Source of the DNA: Beroe forskalii
Lineage: Eukaryota > Ctenophora > Nuda > Beroida > Beroidae
Assembly: GCA_011033025.1 (NCBI GenBank)
Contig: WFMF01000402.1
Coordinates: forward strand, 100,893-164,892
Length of the DNA stretch: 64,000 nucleotides
Reading direction: 5' to 3'
In this document: one piece after another, positions 24,850-36,360 of the stretch
Layout: every line of letters starts with the position of its first letter
Position numbering within the stretch: position 1 is the stretch's first letter
Notes under the pieces: generated by a model
Told to the model about the DNA's origin: nothing
Database searches by the model: none
What the model saw: the letters and a program-made list of their open reading frames with translations, nothing else
Position numbers and translations under genes: made by a program

Positions 24850-24851
24850 TA

Positions 24852-27211
24852 GTAATTTTATTAATTATGCCAAGTTACTTCGACTGCTCCGAGCTGGTGA
24901 GTTCATTCCTATCTCCACCCATCTGAGAGTCGCGACTGATCAAATTACCCCGTGTAGCGTGAGCGTGATAACATTTCACTGCATTCCGTTAATTGCTTGC
25001 TAACCGCCCTGCCGCTCTGTCTACCATTAGAAAGAGCAGGGGATATTTCACTCTGGGAAGAGTGCCACCCACCTTTCCAGGGTCACGTGACCGATACACA
25101 CAGAGAGTGAGGTAAGCGCTATTTTAAAAACAGGAGGTGTGTGTGTTCCAGTGTGGGATTACATTCAATCCCCTTCTCCCTCTAACGTTATTGTATATAA
25201 AATTCCCTTAATTCTGTGTAATCGCATTACGGGGGCCAACACGATTGGTTGGTAATATGATATCTGTTACAAATATTATTTTGTTCTGATCTCCAGAGAA
25301 AGGGACAGTACATTCTCTCTTTGCACCGCGTGAGATGTTGTTCGGGGAGCTCCGACCATGAGACTTAGTTCATTGCTGTGTGCACTTGTTCAGCTGTGGT
25401 ATAGTTGCATTTCATTCTCCTCGCCTTTTGGTTTGCAAGAAATAATACCGATTTCGTTAACTTTTTAAAATTAAATGCTAATTTAGTAAACGTTTTACGT
25501 AAAACTCTCCAGTTTAACTTGCCGCAATGAATAAGAATCTAATATGCACATTGCAGCTGACTGTACGCTCCACACTCACAATATGAGATGGTAGTGGTAG
25601 GTCGGAGGGTGTGGTCACTGGATTTAACGCTCTCTAGAGTAACTGACGGCGGAAAGTTAGTCCGGAACAATGCCCGGACTTAAATCATACCACCACGTTA
25701 TCAAACATGTTATAACAAGTTATCATGCAGTATAAATTGACATATGATTGTGTGTGCAGAGAGCTCCAATGATTTTATTCATTCATCATCTATGTATTTG
25801 TTGTTGTTGTTGTTGGACTTTAAGTTGTAGAGGTATTATTATTTATTTAGTGATTACACATTTTGAGGTCTAATAGGCGTGTTATTTGATCTAATTCGAT
25901 TGCAGCAGTAGCAGCTTTTGTCTTTGGTTGTCTGCGATGAGAGTGTAGGAAGTGAGCTATTTACTGCACCTATTTCATTGTGTACTTGTATAACTTCCCT
26001 TTTGTATGCAAGGAGCTGTACTTGATGGATCGTAATATCATTGTTATGCTTGGAGAGTTTGAGAGTTCCTTTACACGCTATATTTAGAGAACTTTGACAT
26101 TACACGTTCGTTTACAAAACTCCTGCGTTGCACTATGTTTTGTCGTTTTGTTTTGACATGTTGAAATTAATAATCGTCCGATCGTGTCTTCGCAATTCGC
26201 TGATCAATCGCAGACGCATAATTACTATAGAATACATGGATGTGATTGATTAATTCTGCCTCAAATCCTGACCCATTATTAATCATGAGTGGAACATCAT
26301 GAGTGGAACATTATGGAACATCATGGTTAGCATGTCCAATCAACAGTACATACCTATCTAGCATAACGCCCTGCAGTAAACACTTCAACCATCACATTAT
26401 TCGGTGAAGGCATTGTCAGCTGTATATCTTAATGATTGTACGGATAAAATGAACGGGATATCTTATAAACCCACTTCCTTGGATCACGAGCAAAAACATT
26501 CCGATAACCAAACTTTGATACTTAGTCTACTATTGTTCAGCAGGTAGCTATACAATAGGCTGTGTATTATATCAATTTATTGGACAGTAATTAAATCAAA
26601 TAATTACGCTCCGTGAGTTAGTCCCAATGTAGGAATCCTCCTCTTCCTTCTCCTGAGCATGGTTATTAATACTACCAGGACATACCGCATACTACATTCT
26701 TCTATCTCTAAATAAGTAAATACTATACATGTTATCTAAATGTTAGGACTGCTGGTGGTCTGCTATTGGTATGTGATATTTAGGACATCTGTTGGTATGT
26801 TTTGTGAGGTTTAATGGAGGAGGAGGAGGAGGATAAGAGGGGGATGTAAAAGAGCGCACAGTTAACCTCTCTCTGCAAACCTCTGTTACGTGTGGTGTGA
26901 GCCCCTGTCCTATTGTGCATTATATCATTATTTTGTTGTTGATCCAGGAGGAATATTTACACAATGGTACTTCGTGTTACCCCCCTGGAGTAACCATTGC
27001 TCTTGTGTGTGTACTTTGTGTATTGAGTTTATTATTTTCTTCATATATTAAACCGGTGCTTTTGTTATACGTGCTTTTAGTCCTTTTTCGCTTGCTTTGC
27101 GTCCGCCCTTTGTTGATAATCTCCTTGTATAACTTCCAAGTAAAGTTAGTTTTGCTTTGCACATTGGAATTCTCCCCAGTAACGGTCCCCCCTTAGAGAT
27201 AATGTCTTAAG
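24852..27211 (+). other. PARD3 intron 1, no firm feature
   Basis: AT-rich. A 99-codon hydrophobic frame at 26897-27196 begins at GTG and is T-rich, with no sign of being real. A strong pyrimidine tract and TTAG lie at 27185-27196, just before the next ORF. Confidence 0.4.
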
Positions 27212-28015
27212 ATGATGGGTTCCTCATCCCCTGACCTGGACCCCGAGTTTCTGGCCCAGTTCAGTAACATCCACGCCGGGGACACTCTCTACAGGTCCTT
27301 TGCTAAGCTCGGCTCTTTGCAGCCTGCCCACATCGCTACCAGAGCTCAAGTTAGCTCCGATGCAGCACCACCTGCACCATTCCGGACCAGGTTCTCAGAC
27401 TACGCTCCAGACTCCGTGGCGCCAGACAAGACATCTGAAGAAGTGTATGAGTCAGGGTCGGAACTGGTCTTCTCAGGAGACAGCTGCTCTACCAGATCGA
27501 GTGGGAGGACCTACAGCGATGAGACTCTGGGGGATAAGTCAGAGGAATCTTACCCAGAGGACGGCGTGGCGTCTTGTTATAGTGATAATCATGTGACGAT
27601 GTCACGTGACAACCCAGAGTCGTCACCTGGTGACAGCGACCTAGCAACAGAAGATGATCGGAAGCCTCCCTCTGCCACTCTGACTCGGAACCTCTCCCAA
27701 AACATCCCTGATAAGGAATACCACTGGGAGAAGAAGGAGAAGGACCTACACACTGAGAGGCAGCAGGAGGAAGAAGAACTGAGGATGAGTAGACAGGAGG
27801 AAGAAGAACTGAGGATGAGTAGACAAGAGGAGGAAGAACTGAGGATGAGTAGACAGGAGAAAGAACCTCTGAGGATGAGTAGACAGGAAAAGGAACCTCT
27901 GAGGAGACAGTTCAGATCGGAGGAGGCTCTGTTCCTGCCCCGGAGCAGGGAATTCCTGAGAAAGCGGAGTCTGCCGGCTGTCTGCGGAAACAGTTACTAC
28001 TCCCACACGCCCTAA
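27212..28015 (+). CDS. Unknown 267-codon ORF in PARD3 intron 1, acidic/coiled-coil repeats
   Basis: The frame begins MMGSSSPDLDPEFLAQFSNI, with an in-frame TAA four codons upstream. It is Ser/Asp-rich, and at roughly residues 187-230 carries five ~10-residue MSRQEEEELR-type repeats, probably helical. The frame stops at TAA (28013-28015). The next frame is open through TTPTRPNSLSRAIYHSIVSL to GATGAG|gtagtt at 28061, which looks like a true coding continuation, so an indel near the end is likely. It may be a further exon of the gene starting at 14790, since an AAG acceptor at 27211 would join it in phase. It is unrecognised by family. Same strand as PARD3. Confidence 0.5.
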   Translation: MMGSSSPDLDPEFLAQFSNIHAGDTLYRSFAKLGSLQPAHIATRAQVSSDAAPPAPFRTRFSDYAPDSVAPDKTSEEVYESGSELVFSGDSCSTRSSGRTYSDETLGDKSEESYPEDGVASCYSDNHVTMSRDNPESSPGDSDLATEDDRKPPSATLTRNLSQNIPDKEYHWEKKEKDLHTERQQEEEELRMSRQEEEELRMSRQEEEELRMSRQEKEPLRMSRQEKEPLRRQFRSEEALFLPRSREFLRKRSLPAVCGNSYYSHTP

Positions 28016-28061
28016 CTCCCTCTCCCGAGCCATCTACCACTCCATCGTGTCGCTTGATGAG

Positions 28062-28400
28062 GTAGTTACGCCGTCTTGGGGTGGTGCTTGGGATGTATTG
28101 CACTTACTTTCAATTTATTATAAACGGTCAAACAAGACTTAGGTGACATTTTGCTACTAAACGTATCATAAAGTGTGCAGGGGATTCGTATTTCATAATC
28201 GAGTGGGAGATCTACTTTTTATTGAATCTAAGTCACTATAGCTAAATACTCGTCAGTCGTCTTATCTCATTCTATCATCGCAACATTGCAGAATCACCTT
28301 TCATGGTTTTTGGATGAATTATACCTATCCCAGCATCCCCTTTCATGATAATTCCATAGTCCCATAACAGAGTCCATAATAGAGTCCCCCATACAATCCA
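28062..28400 (+). other. PARD3 intron 1, short unique segment
   Basis: Nothing recognised between the putative donor at 28062 and the 75-bp array. Confidence 0.4.
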
Positions 28401-30360
28401 ATTCTCCCTCCCAGGACCCAGCTGAGAGGGTGGAGTTACTCCATCCTCTCACTCCAAAGGTCCATGGGATCCTCACATCTCCCTCCCAGGACCCAGCTGA
28501 GACGGTGGAGTTACTCCATCCTCTCACTCCAAAGGTCCATGGGATCCTCACATCTCCCTCCCAGGACCCAGCTGAGAAGGTGGAGTTACTCCACCCTCTC
28601 ACTCCAAAGGTCCATGGGATCCTCACATCTCCCTCCCAGGACCCAGCTGAGACGGTGGAGTTACTCCACCCTCTCACTCCAAAGGTCCATGGGATCCTCA
28701 CATCTCCTCCCAGGACCCAGCTGAGACGGTGGAGTTACTCCACCCTCTCACTCCAAAAGTCCATGGGATCCTCACATCTCCCTCCCAGGACCCAGCTGAG
28801 ACGGTGGAGTTACTCCACCCTCTCACTCCAAAGGTCCATGGGATCCTCACATCTCCCTCCCAGGACCCAGCTGAGAGGGTGGAGTTACTCCACCCTCTCA
28901 CTCCAAAGGTCCATGGGATCCTCACATCTCCCTCCCAGGACCCAGCTGAGACGGTGGAGTTACTCCATCCTATCACTCCAAAGGTCCATGGGATCCTCAC
29001 ATCCCCTCCCAGGACCACGCTGAGACGGTGGAGTTACTCCACCCTCTCACTCCAAAGGTCCATGGGATCCTCACATCTCCCTCCCAGGACCCAGCTGAGA
29101 CGGTGGAGTTACTCCATCCTCTCACTCCAAAGGTCCATGGGATCCTCAAAGGTCAGGACCCAGCTGAGACGGTGGAGTTACTCCATCCTCTCCCTCCAAA
29201 GGTCCATGGGATCCACATCTCCCTCCCAGGACCCAGCTGAGAGGGTGGAGTTACCATCCCTCTCACTCCAAAGGTCCATGGGATCCTCATCTCCCTCCCA
29301 GGACCCAGCTGAGACGGTGAGTTACTCCATCCTCTCACTCCAAAGGTCCATGGGATCCTCACATCTCCCTCCCAGGACCCAGCTGAGACGGTGGAGTTAC
29401 TCCATCCTCTCACTCCAAAGGTCCATGGGATCCTCACATCTCCCTCCCAGGACCCAGCTGAGACGGTGGAGTTACTCCACCCTCTCACTCCAAAGGTCCA
29501 TGGGATCCTCACATCTCCCTCCCAGGACCCAGCTGAGAGGGTGGAGTTACTCCACCCTCTCACTCCAAAGGTCCATGGGATCCTCACATCTCCCTCCCAG
29601 GACCCAGCTGAGAGGGTGGAGTTACTCCATCCTCTCACAGGTCCATGGGATCCTCACATCTCCCTCCCAGGACCCAGCTGAGACGGTGGAGTTACTCCAC
29701 CCTCTCACAGGTCCATGGGATCCTCACATCTCCCTCCCAGGACCCAGCTGAGACGGTGGAGTTACTCCACCCTCTCACTCCAAAGGTCCATGGGATCCTC
29801 ACATCTCCCTCCCAGGACCCAGCTGAGAGGGTGGAGTTACTCCATCCTCTCACTCCAAAGGTCCATGGGATCCTCACATCTCCCTCCCAGGACCCAGCTG
29901 AGAGGGTGGAGTTACTCCATCCTCTCACTCCAAAGGTCCATGGGATCCTCACACCTCCCTCCCAGGACCCAGCTGAGACGGTGGAGTTACTCCATCCTCT
30001 CACTCCAAAGGTCCATGGGATCCTCACACCTCCCTCCCAGGACCCAGCTGAGACGGCGGAGTTACTCCATCCTCTCACTCCATAGGTCCATGGGATCCTC
30101 ACATCCCCTCCCAGGACCACGCTGAGAGGGTGGAGTTACTCCATCCTCTCACTCCAAAGGTCCATGGGATCCTCACACCTCCCTCCCAGGACCCAGCTGA
30201 GACGGTGGAGTTACTCCATCCTCTCACTCCAAAGGTCCATGGGATCCTCACATCTCCCTCCCAGGACCCAGCTGAGACGGTGGAGTTACTCCATCCTCTC
30301 ACTCCAAAGGTCCATGGGATCCTCACATCTCCCTCCCAGGACCCAGCTGAGACGGTGGAG
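28401..30360 (+). repeat. 75-bp minisatellite built from the 3' splice site of PARD3 exon 2
   Basis: About 26 units of 75 bp. Each contains CTCCCTCCCAG (pyrimidine tract and acceptor) followed by GACCCAGCTGAGACGGTGGA, the first codons of exon 2 (DPAETVE). The remainder is TTACTCCATCCTCTCACTCC and AAAGGTCCATGGGATCCTC. The terminal unit at 30340 runs into unique coding sequence. Some units are shortened (for example near 29150, 29640, 30100), which breaks frames. Because 75 is a multiple of 3 the unit is translatable: DPAETVELLHPLTPKVHGIL then TSPSQ. Confidence 0.96.
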
Positions 30361-30438
30361 GTGCATAACGTCCACTCAGCGGCCGGGATACTCGACCTGG
30401 ATGACGTCATGCTGGACGTGGTGGCGGATAAGGATGTG
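30340..30438 (+). CDS. PARD3: PARD3 exon 2, oligomerisation domain part 2
   Basis: It encodes DPAETVEVHNVHSA then AGILDLDDVMLDVVADKDV, matching the PAR-3 N-terminal domain (GILDLDDxLxDVxDDKD). Phase 0 at both ends. The donor is GATGTG|gtgggt. The acceptor is the last of about 26 identical CCTCCCAG|GAC copies. Confidence 0.95.
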
Positions 30439-32298
30439 GTGGGTTTAATAACTGAGAGTTTTTACTTACTTTTAGTAATCTTGTCGTGATTAGAATCGGG
30501 TAATAGCATTTAAATTATTTACCGAAGGTTAATATAACTAGCAAAACCCGCGACCTCCGGTCGGGTGCTCGATTGGGTTGCGAGTGATGTCAGACCGGAC
30601 AGACTGGGTCCTGCTAGAAAGCAGTACCTGAGACCTCATATTAAAACATTCATAACATACTGTGAATTTGCTGATGAGACAGTGCTTTACAATCCATATA
30701 GTCTAGTTAACCAGTGTCAAGGATCTTATTTCACGTCTTCTGATACATTACGGAGTGGTGTCAGACTGGACAGACGCCAGACAAACATAATTACATAGAT
30801 AAATATATATATGACGAAGAATTATATATAGTAAGATACAACTTTTCTAGGGCAGTAAACGTCGAAAAGCACTGGTTATAAAACGACATAAAATTTAGAT
30901 GAAATTAGGGCAAATTAATAAATCCAAAACTGACGAACAAAGTGACATTTGCGGCAATTGTTTTTGTTAATGTTTTTGCGGATTGCGGAACATTCGAAAT
31001 TCGAGACCAGTGACGTATGTCGTACAAAACATTTCGTCATCCATAAGTTCACATGAGCCTACCTTGGGACTGCATCATCAAAGCATTAAGCTGAGATGAT
31101 TTCAAATAATTCGATACTCAATGTAAACTTTGAGCTCCGCGTGAGAATTATTAATTCCGTTTTAAAACCGCCTGATCAACTGAGAGCTTTACTAAAACGA
31201 TTCATCCCTGGCGTGATAATCATTTTCCGCTTTACTCTTCTCTGTTATGAGTCTATTTCGGCAGCTTAGCTCCCCGTTTTTCGTTATTCCCGTTCTTCTT
31301 ACGAACCCGCTAACCAGTAACCCATACAACTACAAGGTAAGCACTTTTTCACTAGCGCGTTATTTCATAACAATCAGCGCCCAATGCTTCGTCAGAGAAA
31401 AGTTCAGCAAATTTCCTTCTCGGAATTTGTATTCGTCAATTAATAATTGTCATGAAACTGAGCTGTCGTCAAGTTCTACTCTCAAGGGATTTCCTTGCGC
31501 ATTAAAATGAGGGAAATGTAACCCTGAAAAAACATGAATTATTAAGAGGTTACATGTCGAAGTGGTGACCGTATACCGCAACTTACATGGTCGAGGCGAC
31601 AGCCGAGACTGTGTAAGATGGATAATGGACGAGGCGTGCCGAGTTCATTATCGTAGGTATACGGTCACAGCTGAGATCATGGAACCGGATTATACCCCGA
31701 CCGGAAACAGCTGGAACCGACTTTTTCTACGGCCAAACAACAGTATTTCTTCCCACTCGGGTCTGACGACCCTCGTCTGGATTCATCGCTTAAGTAGATT
31801 TTTGAGTGCTCCTTTATAAAATCAAATTTCATTTTTAGCTTTTTTGCACTGTTATTCAATGGAGACCGTATAACCAAACTTACACGGTCGCTAAAACAAG
31901 CTTGGGAGGGGTATAATGAAGCATAATATGTACTAACTGAAGAATACCTAGATGTAATATTATAGAGCACAGTTCCTATTCATATTTAGATCATTTAGTT
32001 CTCTAGAGTTTAGAAGCTGAATTAAAACGATGATAGGTGACTTGAACAACTGTAATAAAACTCTAAAATCAAATTCACGTATGCGCACTGAAAAACCTAC
32101 ATGATCACGTTCTGTCATCGGACAAACAGTGAGAATTTTCAGCTAGTATTTGGAGTACAAACTTACCCTAGTGGCTAGTGTAGTAGCGTACACTTGCTTA
32201 CACACATTAATTGAATGGTTCCCAATTCCTGGGATCCGGATAAGTTGGGAACCCGGACTCTTTTATCTGATATTCCCGCTTGAAAATGATTGTTTCAG
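30439..32298 (+). other. PARD3 intron 2
   Basis: No exon or clear element. GACCGTATA...ACTTACA(T/C)GGTCG motifs recur near 31567 and 31864 and are partly inverted near 31655, suggesting a small old repeat. Confidence 0.4.
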
Positions 32299-32374
32299 TT
32301 GGTAGCTGAGTTTGATGAGGAGACCGCATATGTTCCGGCCCCCATCCCTGATATCAAGCAGATATTCAGTCAAG
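32299..32374 (+). CDS. PARD3: PARD3 exon 3
   Basis: The acceptor GTTTCAG precedes LVAEFDEETAYVPAPIPDIK and QIFSQ. LVAxFDE is the conserved end of the PAR-3 N-terminal domain. The donor CAAG|gtgagg leaves phase 1. Confidence 0.92.
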
Positions 32375-32818
32375 GTGAGGTGATTATTAAGTTAAAGTCA
32401 TTATCGAGCTTCACCCTATGAAATGCGTCCTTGAATATCAGTAGTATTAGAATCGGAAAAGGTGAGGTGATGTGATCCTAACATTGTGTTTGAGGTATGT
32501 CCAATGTAGGCCGACATGAAACTGATGAACTATAAACGTCTAACATGCGTGTTGTTACACGCGTCAGGCTATTTGGAGTGCTCTTCTTACAAGAAAACAA
32601 TGGGTTTATACACGATTCTGCCAGTCTCAGTGCTATTATAATTATTAATGTCTGTTCTTGTGTGCGACTGTAGCAGTCGAACGCGGATTTTTGCAAAGGT
32701 GAAATACTATCTGTTGAACCTTCTATGATCTGAGTCCCTTACAGTTCCTCATCAGAAACTTAATATTCTCATTCCTTTCAGATAAAATCAACTACTCAAA
32801 TCACAGATTATATAATAA

Positions 32819-34477
32819 CTAGCAGGCCCGTTGGGGCATTGGGGCTGCAAAAACGCATATCACTCGGCGCTGCTACACAGCACCTCCTTTGAAAATTTTC
32901 AACGCTTCCATTCTGCATTCAAAGTGATCGGATACTTTTTACCAATTTATGGCATCAAAAAATTTCAATTAGAACAAAAGTTATGAGCAATTTCATGAAG
33001 GAGAGGAGTGAAAAGTAGTCCTTCGGTAAATCTTAGTGCTAAATCATCTGAGTTTTCGTCCGTTCTGATTGCAAGAAGGTTTTGATTCTGACAAATTATT
33101 CTGTCTGACATTGTAAAATTCCGCTTTTTTTCATTGATCCAGGCGAGGAACTGTCTCCGTAATCTGCTACGCCTATATTTGACTCGATTAAATTGTACAC
33201 TTTTGTGAACCTTAAAATGCTCTTAGACTTAAGGGCCAATTTCATAACTACAGTTATCACAGACTCAGCTTTGATTATCGACCAACCTTTGCCAAAGTTT
33301 TATGAAAGCAATCCATCTGTAATATCCTCCGTTGTTCAAGTTACCTATGTCCTTTCTCCATCTTGAGATCTAATATTTGACGTTAAGAAAACGTCCAATT
33401 TTCAAAAACTACAGCACAGCATTAAACAGTCGTAGCGTAATAGAAACCACTCGCATAGAACTGATCATAATCTGCACGTGCAAAAATTGGTTTCCCTAGC
33501 AACGGTACCATTATGCGCATCTTAGCCTTCGTTTTCCTTGATATTTTCTTGGCAAGCTCAAATTTAAACTGTGCGCCCGCACAGACATAATTCACGTGCT
33601 CTTACGAAATTATAATTAAGACTAGCAGGCCCGTTGGGCCTGCAAATACACAGCTCACTCGGCGCTGCTACGCAGCACCTCGTTCGCAAATTTGAAACAC
33701 TGCAACTCAAGTTTATTGAATACTTTTTACCGCATCAAAGAACTCCAATCAAGTCAAAAGATACGGAGCATCGAAATTAAAACAGCATTAAACAGAAATG
33801 AATGCGGCAAGACCAAATAATAAGCTCTCAAAAAGTTTATGAAGGAGCAGAATTTACCATTATTCATTGGTTACCTTTAGTAATGCTGGACCGTGCAAGT
33901 TTTGAACATTAATATTTGCTCTTGTATGATGAATTTAAATCTGAAAATTAAAACCGAGTATCGTACTCATAGTGAACGTTGAATCAAAGCATTGATTCAC
34001 GCCAGTATTCCAAAATCGCAATGTACCATGCCCAAATTCGATTCAATTTGATTTTGATTTTGTTCAATCTTTAATTGCTCTAATTTCACATTTTCCGTTA
34101 CCATCAACTCAGCATTGATTTTAATCGACCGACGTCTGTCACACATTTATGAAGAGATGCTATCGGAAATAGCCCCCACGATGCCAGCCATACCCGTTCT
34201 CTATTTCCAGATCTTGAATTTCAAATGAAAAACAGTAAACACGTCGTTCTTTCAAACGCTAAAACGCAGCAATCAACATTCAACAACGTATCAGAAAGCA
34301 CTCGCATAGAACTGATCATAATCTGCACGTGCAGAATATCTGTATCCATAGCAACGGCGGGACTTAGCCCAGCTTAGCCTACATTTCTCTTGATATTTTC
34401 TTGGCAAGCTCAAATTTAAACTGTGCGCCCGCACAGACATACATTATTCACGTGCTCTTACGAAATTATATATAAGA
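32819..34477 (-). mobile_element. Two tandem Helitron-like elements (array 2)
   Basis: CTAG plus hairpin occurs at 32819 and 33622, and the array ends with TATATAAGA at 34477. Two long-form units (about 803 and 855 bp) lie head to tail on the minus strand, related throughout to the 17865-21450 array. Neither has an ORF. They sit in PARD3 intron 3, almost filling it. Confidence 0.65.
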
Positions 34478-34657
34478 TTCCCTTGCTTTCATCTTTTCGC
34501 GTCCCAATTCGAAATAATATTATGATTGCTTGCCTTGAGAAAACCTCCGACTTTTTAGCGAATATTTATATTTCACCGGCCTCCCATCTACCAACTTATC
34601 AAGTTAGAATGAATTCGCCTTCATTAAAGCACTCCCAAATGACCCACCTCTTTTCAG

Positions 34658-34827
34658 GTGGGGCTGGAGAGAGTTCGGCAGCTGGCAGCGAACAGAGCAC
34701 GGAGAGAACCAAGCCCCAGACGATCAATGACAGCAGCTACTTCAGCCAGGAGGAGAGAATGGCGTGGATAGACAAGTGGGTGCAGGATGCAGACACCCCG
34801 GACACCAACAACAACAACACCTCCCCG
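34658..34827 (+). CDS. PARD3: PARD3 exon 4
   Basis: The acceptor is TTTTCAG. It encodes GAGESSAAGSEQSTERTKP, then SYFSQEERMAWIDKWVQDAD and an Asn run. The WIDKWVQDAD stretch resembles the short GKWLEKQEQDED segment that precedes PDZ1 in vertebrate PAR-3. Donor CCG|gttagt, phase 0. Confidence 0.9.
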
Positions 34828-35146
34828 GTTAGTGTACATTTAATATTATTTGTAATATTTCAAGATGAATTCATCTGAGCATGTTGTACTCAAGATGCCG
34901 CCAAGTGTCACGTTTAAATTTGAACTTCTTGTTTTTGGGGTGGATTATAAGGTCGTTATCATACACTTTCATTGCGTCTGTTAAGCACTTGCTTTGTGAT
35001 TTGTACACAAGCATTGTACATCTTGCGATTGTACAACGTCGACTGATGCAGACCGGTTTCGTTATGGGGAAATAGAAAAAATACTCGAAGGAGTTCTTAA
35101 TTCAAGTGAAGCTGGAATGTGTCACTTAATATAACACTCTTTTCAG

Positions 35147-35529
35147 ACGCCCCCCAAAGAGGACCCGCACCTCAGACTACCGGAGGACACTGCTGCGCTG
35201 AGAGCAGTGAGATCAGATGCTGAGAGGGGAGGAGGAGGAGGAGGAGGAGCTATGCCTCCTCGGGAATTTGCTGATGAACCCGGCGAACGAGGCATAGACA
35301 GCGTCCCGAGGGAACGAGGTATCGAGGGTTTTGAGAGCGAACGAGGTGTTGATATCACCGGAAGGGAGCGAGGAATTGAAGGTGCGGTTAGAGAACGGGG
35401 GATTGACAGTGGAACGAGAGAACGGGCAATTGACGGCGATAACTTTGGATCTGAGAAAAGTGGTACTTTGCCCAGCGAACGAGGGATTGATGCTCCATTT
35501 GTGTCTGTTCCTGAGCAACCTGCAACTGG
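35147..35529 (+). CDS. PARD3: PARD3 exon 5, RERGID repeat region
   Basis: The acceptor CTTTTCAG opens TPPKEDPHLRLPEDTAALRA. A Gly7 run follows, then about seven imperfect repeats of ~12-14 residues with the core (R/G/S)ERGI(D/E) (GERGIDS, RERGIEG, SERGVDI, RERGIEG, RERGIDS, RERAIDG, SERGIDA). The region is charged and probably disordered. I know of no such repeat in well-studied PAR-3 proteins. Donor ACTGG|gtaaga, phase 2. Confidence 0.88.
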
Positions 35530-35937
35530 GTAAGAGTGACAGCCACAGCAGACACACCTCATCGTTATGATAGAGCTACATTGTGTTATCATTCATCAAG
35601 GCTGTTATACCACAAATTCCCTTGAATGTGTCTTGCAATTTGATAATCAAAAACGCATTTTAGTTGGGAAGCTGATCACTCAGAACACGTCACTCAGTCA
35701 CCCACTTCACTCTAGTTTTCATCATCTGAGAATCAATGTGAGTAAGAAATCATTTACACATGAACGTTTTCATCTGTTTGAGTTACACGACTTTTCATAT
35801 GAATGAACAAAACATCTCAAAAGTATCGATTATTGACAGTTACCTATGATAACCTATAGTATGCAGATTAATAAGTTATAGTCATTAACGAGCTACACCC
35901 TACTACTATGAAATGCCTCCTTGAATATCAGTAGTAT

Positions 35938-36075
35938 AAGAATCGGAAAAAGGTGGACTACCAAGGTTAGCTTGGCACGTTTACCGCTTTTATGAGTGAG
36001 GATTTCCCCGAGACTCGAACCTAGGATGTCATGAATGACAGGCAGGAATCCAGTCCAATCAACCAAGCGCATATT
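35938..36075 (-). repeat. Possible tRNA-derived SINE
   Basis: On the minus strand an A-box-like TGGTTGATTGG (36065-36055) and a B-box GGTTCGAGTCTC (36021-36010) are spaced as in a tRNA-type Pol III promoter. The flanking acceptor-stem halves do not pair well, so this is more likely a SINE head or pseudo-tRNA than a functional tRNA. Confidence 0.35.
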
Positions 36076-36147
36076 AACATCAACAAAGGTCTCATTCTAA
36101 ATAGAACTTCACCTAGATGTAATCATCTCTTATTTTCACTGTCCCAG

Positions 36148-36360
36148 AGCCTCGAGCGCACCAGATCAGATAAAGGTGGTTCTGAGTAAGGAGGAAGCTC
36201 CGCTGGGTTGTAGGGTGGAGTTGGTGGAAGGCCGGCTCCCAGGCCTCTACATCGTGTCAATAGACGCTGGTAGCGCGGCGGAGAAGGAGGGTACCCTCAG
36301 ACTAGGGGACCAGGTGGTGGAAGTCAACGGGGTACATCTCACCAACATTCCCCTTGTCAG
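36148..36360 (+). CDS. PARD3: PARD3 exon 6, PDZ1 (first part)
   Basis: After GTCCCAG it encodes DQIKVVLSKEEAPLGCRVEL, then GLYIVSIDAGSAAEKEGTLR, LGDQVVEVNGVHLTNIPLV. This is a PDZ domain with a PLG carboxylate-binding loop and the GDxxxxVNG motif. It corresponds to PDZ1 of PAR-3, which in other animals binds the PAR-6 C-terminus or PDZ. Donor TCAG|gttatc is weak but in phase 2 with exon 7. Confidence 0.93.

Noticed and set aside
26897-27196. Hydrophobic 99-codon ORF resembling a membrane protein
   Set aside because: It begins at GTG, is T-rich (which encodes Leu/Phe/Val by chance), and has no splice or start context.
28294-30410. Long ORFs on both strands in the 75-bp array
   Set aside because: Produced by unit length divisible by 3. 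Only the frame continuous with PARD3 exon 2 has any claim to be coding.
35937-36075. Functional tRNA gene
   Set aside because: A- and B-box-like strings are present, but the acceptor and other stems do not close convincingly; a SINE fits better.
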